Shown here: positions 6,213-9,512 of the stretch, one piece after another
Position numbering within the stretch: the stretch's first letter is position 1
How the letters are laid out: every line of letters starts with the position of its first letter
Program-made: the position numbers and the translations under genes
DNA from: Sutterellaceae bacterium
GTDB taxonomy: Bacteria; Pseudomonadota; Gammaproteobacteria; Burkholderiales; Burkholderiaceae_F
DNA: 9,512 nt
NCBI GenBank assembly: GCA_030531135.1
Contig: JAUNOJ010000057.1
Location: forward strand, 1 to 9,512
Reading direction: 5' to 3'
The notes under the pieces: generated by a model
What the model was told of the DNA's origin: nothing
Seen by the model: the letters and a program-made list of their open reading frames with translations, nothing else
Databases searched by the model: none

Positions 6213-7619
6213 ATGAAGAAGATTTTGATTGCTTCGATGATTGCTGCCGCTTTCGGTGCAGCTCAGGCTGCCGAAAAGGCTGACGTGGTCGTGATCGGTG
6301 CCGGCGGTGCCGGTATGGCTGCTGCCGTGACGGCGCACGACGCCGGTGCCAAGGTCGTCATTCTTGAAAAGATGGCTTTTGTGGGCGGTAACACGATTCG
6401 CGCAACGGGCGGTATCAACGCAGCAGAAACGCCTCAGCAGGCCAAGCTCGGCATCAAGGATACGATCGAACAGATGTATCAGGACACGATGAAGGGCGGT
6501 CACAACAAGAACAACCCCGAATTGGTTCGCGTGTTGGTCAATAACTCCAGCGCTGCCGTTCAGTGGTTGATCGGCTTGGGCGGCAACTTCAACGACGTCG
6601 GCTTCATGGGCGGCGCCACCAACAAGCGTTGCCACCGACCCACGGGCGGTGCTGCCGTCGGTCCCGAAGTTGTCAAGACCTTGCACAACGCCGTTGACGC
6701 TCGCAAGATCGATCTTCGTATGGAAAGCCAGGTTGTCGAACTTCTTCAGAACAAGGCCGGCGCCGTGACCGGTGTCAAGGTCAAGGGCGACGACGGTAAG
6801 GTCTACGAACTCGATGCCAAGGCAGTTGTGAACGCCGCAGGCGGTTTCGCAGGCAACAACCAGATGGTCAGCGAAATTATTCCGCGCTTGAAGGGCTTTG
6901 CCACGACGAACCACCCGGGTGCTACCGGCGACGGTTTGCTCTTGTCCAAGAAGGTCGGTGCCGAATTTGTTGACATGGCCGAAATCCAAACCCATCCGAC
7001 CGTTGTAGAATCTACCGGCGTGATGGTGACCGAAGCCGTTCGCGGTAACGGTGCCGTTTTGATCAACAAGGAAGGCAAGCGCTTCTTCGACGAACTCAAT
7101 ACGCGCGACGCAGTGTCTGCTGCTATTTTGAAGCAGCCCACCGGCCACGCTTACATGTTCTTTGACGAAAGCGTTCGCAAGTCTTTGAAGGCTATCGAAG
7201 GCTACTTGAAGAAGCCCGGCATGGTTCTCACGGGTAAGACCCTTGACGAAATCGCTCAGAAGATGGGCGTGCCTGCCGACGCTTTGAAGGGTACGATGGC
7301 TCAGTACGCCAAGGATCAGGCTGCCGGTAAGGACAGCTGCTGCGGCCGTACGAAGATGGAACGTCCTTTGAACGAGCCCGGCTACTATGCCATTCTCGTG
7401 ACGCCCGCCGTGCACCACACGATGGGCGGTGTGAAGATCAACACCAAGGCCGAAGTCATCAACACCAAGGGTAAGGTTATCCCGGGTTACTATGCTGCCG
7501 GTGAAGTCACGGGCGGCGTGCACGGCGGTAACCGTTTGGGCGGCAACGCACAGGCCGATATCATCGTTTACGGTCGTATCGCCGGTGAACAGGCTGCTGC
7601 CTATGCTAAGGCTCACTAA
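6213..7619 (+). CDS. exported FAD-dependent fumarate-reductase-like flavoprotein (flavocytochrome c flavin domain, no haem or FMN domain)
   Basis: Probable periplasmic respiratory reductase for fumarate or a similar unsaturated acid. A Sec signal peptide ends AQA at residue 19. FAD binding: GAGGAG (29-34) then ILEK (50-53). Against Shewanella Fcc3 (numbers from memory), catalytic residues line up: His261 in QTHPT (Fcc3 H365), Met271 in GVMVTEAVRG (M375), Arg298 in NTRDA (R402), His401 in HHTMGG (H504), Arg441 in GGNRLGGNA (R544), and FMGGA (131-135) near M236. Urocanate-type substitutions are absent, so a fumarate-like substrate is my best guess; methacrylate- or acrylate-type substrates remain possible. 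At 468 aa it is only the flavin domain; the electron donor is probably the FMN protein 40 bases downstream. AGGAGGGG (6197-6204) is a strong ribosome site, and all lysine codons are AAG, pointing to high expression. Vicinal Cys376-Cys377 are unusual. Confidence 0.9.
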   Translation: MKKILIASMIAAAFGAAQAAEKADVVVIGAGGAGMAAAVTAHDAGAKVVILEKMAFVGGNTIRATGGINAAETPQQAKLGIKDTIEQMYQDTMKGGHNKNNPELVRVLVNNSSAAVQWLIGLGGNFNDVGFMGGATNKRCHRPTGGAAVGPEVVKTLHNAVDARKIDLRMESQVVELLQNKAGAVTGVKVKGDDGKVYELDAKAVVNAAGGFAGNNQMVSEIIPRLKGFATTNHPGATGDGLLLSKKVGAEFVDMAEIQTHPTVVESTGVMVTEAVRGNGAVLINKEGKRFFDELNTRDAVSAAILKQPTGHAYMFFDESVRKSLKAIEGYLKKPGMVLTGKTLDEIAQKMGVPADALKGTMAQYAKDQAAGKDSCCGRTKMERPLNEPGYYAILVTPAVHHTMGGVKINTKAEVINTKGKVIPGYYAAGEVTGGVHGGNRLGGNAQADIIVYGRIAGEQAAAYAKAH

Positions 7620-7629
7620 TTGAAGTGAG
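7612..7629 (+). other. small hairpin across the flavoprotein stop codon
   Basis: CTCACT (7612-7617) pairs perfectly with AGTGAG (7624-7629) around AATTGA, spanning the TAA at 7617-7619. No U-tract follows directly, so it is more likely an mRNA processing or stability element in the 40-base gap than a terminator. It could also be chance. Confidence 0.35.
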
Positions 7630-7659
7630 TAAAACTTTGTTTTAAAAAAGGAGTCTCAA

Positions 7660-7989
7660 TTGATCAAGCAACTTCTCGTTGCAGCATCTGCTGCAGTGCT
7701 TTGCGCCGGCGCTCAGGCCGCCTACAAAGACGGCACGTACACCGGTGAAGGCACCGGCAACGAAAGCAAGATCCAAGTCGAAGTGGTCATTGCCGGCGGC
7801 AAGATCACCTCGGTGAAGGTTCTCAAGCACGGTGAAACCGAAATGCTTTTGAAGGCTGCTGAAAAGAGCATTGCCAAGAAAGTGATCGCTAAGAACGGCA
7901 CCGAAGGTGTCGAAGGCGTGAGCGGTGCTTCGAATTCTTCTCGCGGCATCCTCGAAGCTGTGAACGGCGCCCTGAAAGCCGCTCAGTAA
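7660..7989 (+). CDS. exported FMN-binding domain protein (covalently flavinylated electron carrier)
   Basis: Small periplasmic electron carrier of the FMN-binding-domain family (as in NqrC/RnfG and the N-terminal domain of urocanate reductase). The 109-aa product is a signal peptide (1-20, ending AQA) plus a single domain starting YKDGTYTGEGTG (22-33), a classic opening for this family. The ApbE-type flavinylation motif is SGASNS (88-93), so the predicted FMN-linked residue is Ser93; most relatives have Thr. The usual upstream Asp is Glu85 here. Cys15 is not in a lipobox, so it should be soluble. The start codon is TTG at 7660, chosen because AAGGAG (7648-7653) lies 6 bases upstream and the signal peptide starts there; no ATG fits. 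It is cotranscribed with the FAD protein and very probably supplies its electrons. The flavin transferase ApbE and a membrane donor are not in the window. Confidence 0.9.
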   Translation: MIKQLLVAASAAVLCAGAQAAYKDGTYTGEGTGNESKIQVEVVIAGGKITSVKVLKHGETEMLLKAAEKSIAKKVIAKNGTEGVEGVSGASNSSRGILEAVNGALKAAQ

Positions 7990-7998
7990 TCAGCGAAT

Positions 7999-8020
7999 CG
8001 TGCCTCGTGACTGAGGCACG
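7999..8020 (+). terminator. GC-rich hairpin after the FMN-binding protein gene
   Basis: CGTGCCTC (7999-8006) pairs perfectly with GAGGCACG (8013-8020), loop GTGACT, 10 bases after the stop codon. No U-tract follows, so it may stabilise the 3' end rather than terminate. The next hairpin (8036-8072) has the T-run. Confidence 0.5.
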
Positions 8021-8035
8021 TTGACTCCGGCAATT

Positions 8036-8072
8036 CGCCCCTGTTTTTCATTTCGAAATTCAGGGGCGTTTT
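8036..8072 (+). terminator. terminator hairpin between the convergent FMN-protein and AIM24-family genes
   Basis: CGCCCCTG (8036-8043) pairs perfectly with CAGGGGCG (8061-8068), followed by TTTT (8069-8072). The 17-base loop contains TTTCGAAA, which can pair with itself. It best serves the plus-strand flavoprotein operon; on the minus strand the same stem ends the AIM24-family transcript but is followed by only two T residues after a short A-rich flank. Confidence 0.7.
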
Positions 8073-8083
8073 GCATCTATGGA

Positions 8084-8800
8084 CTATTCGTTTTTGACGG
8101 CTTTGTCTTGCGGCATCGAAGACAAAATCCAGTCAAGCAAACCGCCTTTGTTGCGCGAGCAGACGTAAAGGCTGCCGATTCCGGAAAACTTCAAAACGAT
8201 GCCTTCTCCCGAAGTTTGACTGTGCAGCAGTTTGCCGAAAAAGCCCTTTTTAGCCGTGTTGAGGGCCAGTTCGTATTTCAGATCGGCATTCCACGCCACC
8301 AAGTGACCGTTGTCGACAAAAACTTCTTTTCTGCCGTCGAGCTCAATTTTGCGCATGGAACCGAAGCCGCTGACGGCGACCTGCCCTTTACCGTCGGTTC
8401 GCATGATAAAAAGCCCGCCCGAGTCGCCCAGAAGCGCGCGTCCCAAGCTCTGGCTCTTGACTTCGAGATTGACCCCTTCGGTGCTGGCCAAATAGGCGCC
8501 GTCGGAAACCATATATTGCTCGGAGCCGACCTCCAAAATTGCGACATCGCCCGGCAAAGTCGGGGTGAGCAAAACTTCTCCCGCGCCGTCGGAGGCTTCG
8601 ATTTGTTGTTGGAAAAATGTTTCGTCGTTTAAAACCTTGCGTGCAAGCGCACTTAGAACACCGCCTTTGGCGCGCCCCGTAAGCGATAAATTGGCATCCA
8701 TCGCTACCATGGCATTACGTTCGGCATAGACGGTTTCACCCGATTCGAGGTAAACGGAAAGAAGCGGATCTACTGATCCGGTCACGGTCATTTTCGTCAT
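8084..8800 (-). CDS. TIGR00266 / AIM24 family protein
   Basis: Conserved protein of unknown biochemical function, predicted cytoplasmic, with the beta-helix-like fold of the AIM24 family (yeast AIM24 is mitochondrial; bacterial roles are not established). The 238-aa product is of family length. Recognisable segments are DPLLSVYLESGETVYAERNAMVAMD (11-35), LPGDVAILEV (82-91), GDSGGLFIMRTDGKGQVAVSGFG (125-147) and SGEGIVLKFSG (197-207). I start it at the ATG at 8800 because AGGA lies about 6 bases upstream on the minus strand. A longer in-frame ATG at 8863 would add 21 unrelated residues and run into the divergent promoter region, and an ATG at 8791 is also possible. The gene is convergent with the flavoprotein operon and divergent from the LexA/UmuD-like gene, 111 bases away. 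No signal peptide or membrane segment is apparent. Confidence 0.9.
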   Translation of the reverse strand: MTKMTVTGSVDPLLSVYLESGETVYAERNAMVAMDANLSLTGRAKGGVLSALARKVLNDETFFQQQIEASDGAGEVLLTPTLPGDVAILEVGSEQYMVSDGAYLASTEGVNLEVKSQSLGRALLGDSGGLFIMRTDGKGQVAVSGFGSMRKIELDGRKEVFVDNGHLVAWNADLKYELALNTAKKGFFGKLLHSQTSGEGIVLKFSGIGSLYVCSRNKGGLLDWILSSMPQDKAVKNE

Positions 8801-8862
8801 AAAAATCCTACTGTTTCGGTTACAAATTGCCCCATTTTTTATCAAGCGCGGCGATAGCTGCA

Positions 8863-8871
8863 TGATATGAT
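8863..8871 (+). promoter_or_regulatory. candidate extended -10 promoter for the LexA/UmuD-like gene
   Basis: TG-A-TATGAT is an extended -10 with one mismatch to TATAAT, 41 bases ahead of the GTG start; no good -35 is seen. A LexA-type operator (CTG-N10-CAG) is not apparent in 8801-8911. Confidence 0.4.
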
Positions 8872-8911
8872 GCGAGCCGTCTTTTTAGGGAGAGAAAAAG
8901 GATTATCTATC

Positions 8912-9512
8912 GTGGCAAACTATAAACCGAATACGGAAAAAGAGCTTGCCGAGCAGACGCCGAAAAAACGCGGCGGCGCCAGACCCGGCTCCGGTCGCAA
9001 ACTCGGGTCGGGCAACGGCCTCGTGGACAAAATTCAGGTTTGTGTCACGCCTCAACAAAAGGCGCGGTTTGACAAGCTCGGTGCCGCTAAGTGGTTGCGC
9101 GCTTATCTCAATGAAGAAACAATTGCTTCTCAACTCGAAAACAAGCATGTTGTTCACAACGGCGCTGTCGCTGAAGAAAACGTTGGAGCTCCTGAAATCA
9201 AGCGTGTCGATCAAGATAAGGTTTTGTCCGTCGATCGTATGCAAGCCGACGGCAACGCCTCCGGTCAGATCGATTTAAGCGATTACTTGATCGGCCAAAC
9301 CCGAGCACCGGTTGTGATCGAAGCCGGTTCCGACGATATGCGCATGGCCGGCATTACTCAGGGCGACATGTTGCTCGTCGATCGAAATGCAACGCCGGTG
9401 GACGGCGATTTGGTCGTGATTTATCGAAAGGAAACCTTTGTCGCCAGACGTTTCCATTTTGTGAAATCGCGCCGCATCGAGCTTCATACCGAGCGTGTCA
9501 AAGGCAAGGATC
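8912..9512 (+). CDS. LexA/UmuD-like protein with degenerate S24 catalytic dyad (3' end outside the window)
   Basis: The frame is open for 200 codons from a GTG at 8912, with AAGGA (8898-8902) 9 bases upstream, and runs off the right edge. Residues 18-36 are a basic Gly/Arg-rich segment (KKRGGARPGSGRK), then KIQVCVTPQQ and LGAAKWLRAYLNEE (40-69), which resemble a short ribbon-helix-helix-like DNA-binding unit found ahead of some UmuD-type proteins. Residues 120-184 follow the S24 C-terminal fold: IDLSDYLI, then GITQGDMLLVDR (147-158), DGDLVVIY (164-171) and FVARRF (176-181). The catalytic Ser of the GDSM motif is Asp142 (SDDM), and the catalytic Lys, as in FTVKKL of UmuD, is Arg179. No Ala-Gly or Cys-Gly cleavage bond is found in the linker. 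It is therefore probably a non-cleaving regulator or UmuD-like partner. Its role is unknown; an UmuC-like gene beyond the edge would be informative. Confidence 0.7.
   Translation, partial: MANYKPNTEKELAEQTPKKRGGARPGSGRKLGSGNGLVDKIQVCVTPQQKARFDKLGAAKWLRAYLNEETIASQLENKHVVHNGAVAEENVGAPEIKRVDQDKVLSVDRMQADGNASGQIDLSDYLIGQTRAPVVIEAGSDDMRMAGITQGDMLLVDRNATPVDGDLVVIYRKETFVARRFHFVKSRRIELHTERVKGKD

Noticed and set aside
6003..7616. Minus-strand open frame of 537 codons opposite the FAD protein gene, longer than the gene itself
   Set aside because: The sense gene has a signal peptide, FAD motifs, active-site residues and a strong ribosome site. The antisense product is low-complexity His/Val/Gly-rich with no recognisable domain and arises because stop codons are rare antisense to this codon bias.
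8765..8780. Perfect inverted repeat CGGATC-TACT-GATCCG
   Set aside because: It lies inside the AIM24-family coding region where the bases encode the conserved SVDPLL stretch, so it is probably coincidental.
8801..8863. Longer start for the AIM24-family gene at 8863
   Set aside because: The extra 21 residues do not resemble the family, and AGGA sits just ahead of the ATG at 8800.
8946..9278. Plus-strand 110-codon frame starting MPSRRRKN in the LexA/UmuD-like region
   Set aside because: It is one frame away from the open frame starting GTG at 8912, which has a ribosome site and recognisable S24-fold motifs. The Arg/Pro-rich product is a frame shadow.

Overview
The window reads as chromosomal DNA of a Gram-negative betaproteobacterium of the order Burkholderiales. 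An anaerobic gut genus of the Sutterella/Parasutterella type is plausible, but that is inference. The support is a thioredoxin-reductase-type ferredoxin-NADP reductase start and a GlnS core that both look burkholderial, and a small exported flavoprotein/FMN-protein pair of the kind such anaerobes use for respiration. Nothing marks a transposon, prophage, CRISPR array or rRNA/tRNA gene.

Layout. Bases 1-1822 are on the minus strand: the first 50 codons of a ferredoxin-NADP reductase (1-151), preceded in transcription order by a periplasmic M48 metalloprotease with a TPR-like tail, BepA-like (347-1822). The plus strand then carries moaC (1940-2425, molybdenum cofactor), azlC and azlD (2556-3637, branched-chain amino-acid exporter) and glnS (3757-5856), which ends in a clear intrinsic terminator (5875-5907). 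A 356-base gap with candidate promoters and a structured leader precedes a two-gene unit: an exported fumarate-reductase-like FAD protein (6213-7619) and an exported FMN-binding-domain protein (7660-7989). Two strong hairpins close that unit. On the minus strand follows an AIM24/TIGR00266-family protein (8084-8800). Diverging from it is a gene that runs off the right edge (8912-9512) and resembles LexA/UmuD proteins.

How they work together. The clearest functional unit is 6213-7989. The FMN protein carries a covalent-flavinylation motif and probably hands electrons to the FAD protein, whose active-site residues match fumarate reductases, in the periplasm. This is a split version of the fused FMN/haem-FAD reductases seen elsewhere. 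Codon use (every lysine codon of the FAD protein is AAG) and a near-perfect ribosome binding site suggest very high expression. The other genes are mostly housekeeping and not obviously linked.

Most notable: (1) the right-edge LexA/UmuD-like protein has lost both catalytic-dyad residues (Ser to Asp, Lys to Arg) and has an N-terminal basic/DNA-binding-like segment instead of a normal helix-turn-helix; (2) GlnS carries a roughly 95-residue insertion just before the KMSKS-like loop plus a roughly 25-residue insertion before the HIGH motif; (3) a 13-base terminator-like element recurs in the leaders of azlC and of the FAD protein, each after a TACAAT -10 box, suggesting attenuation.
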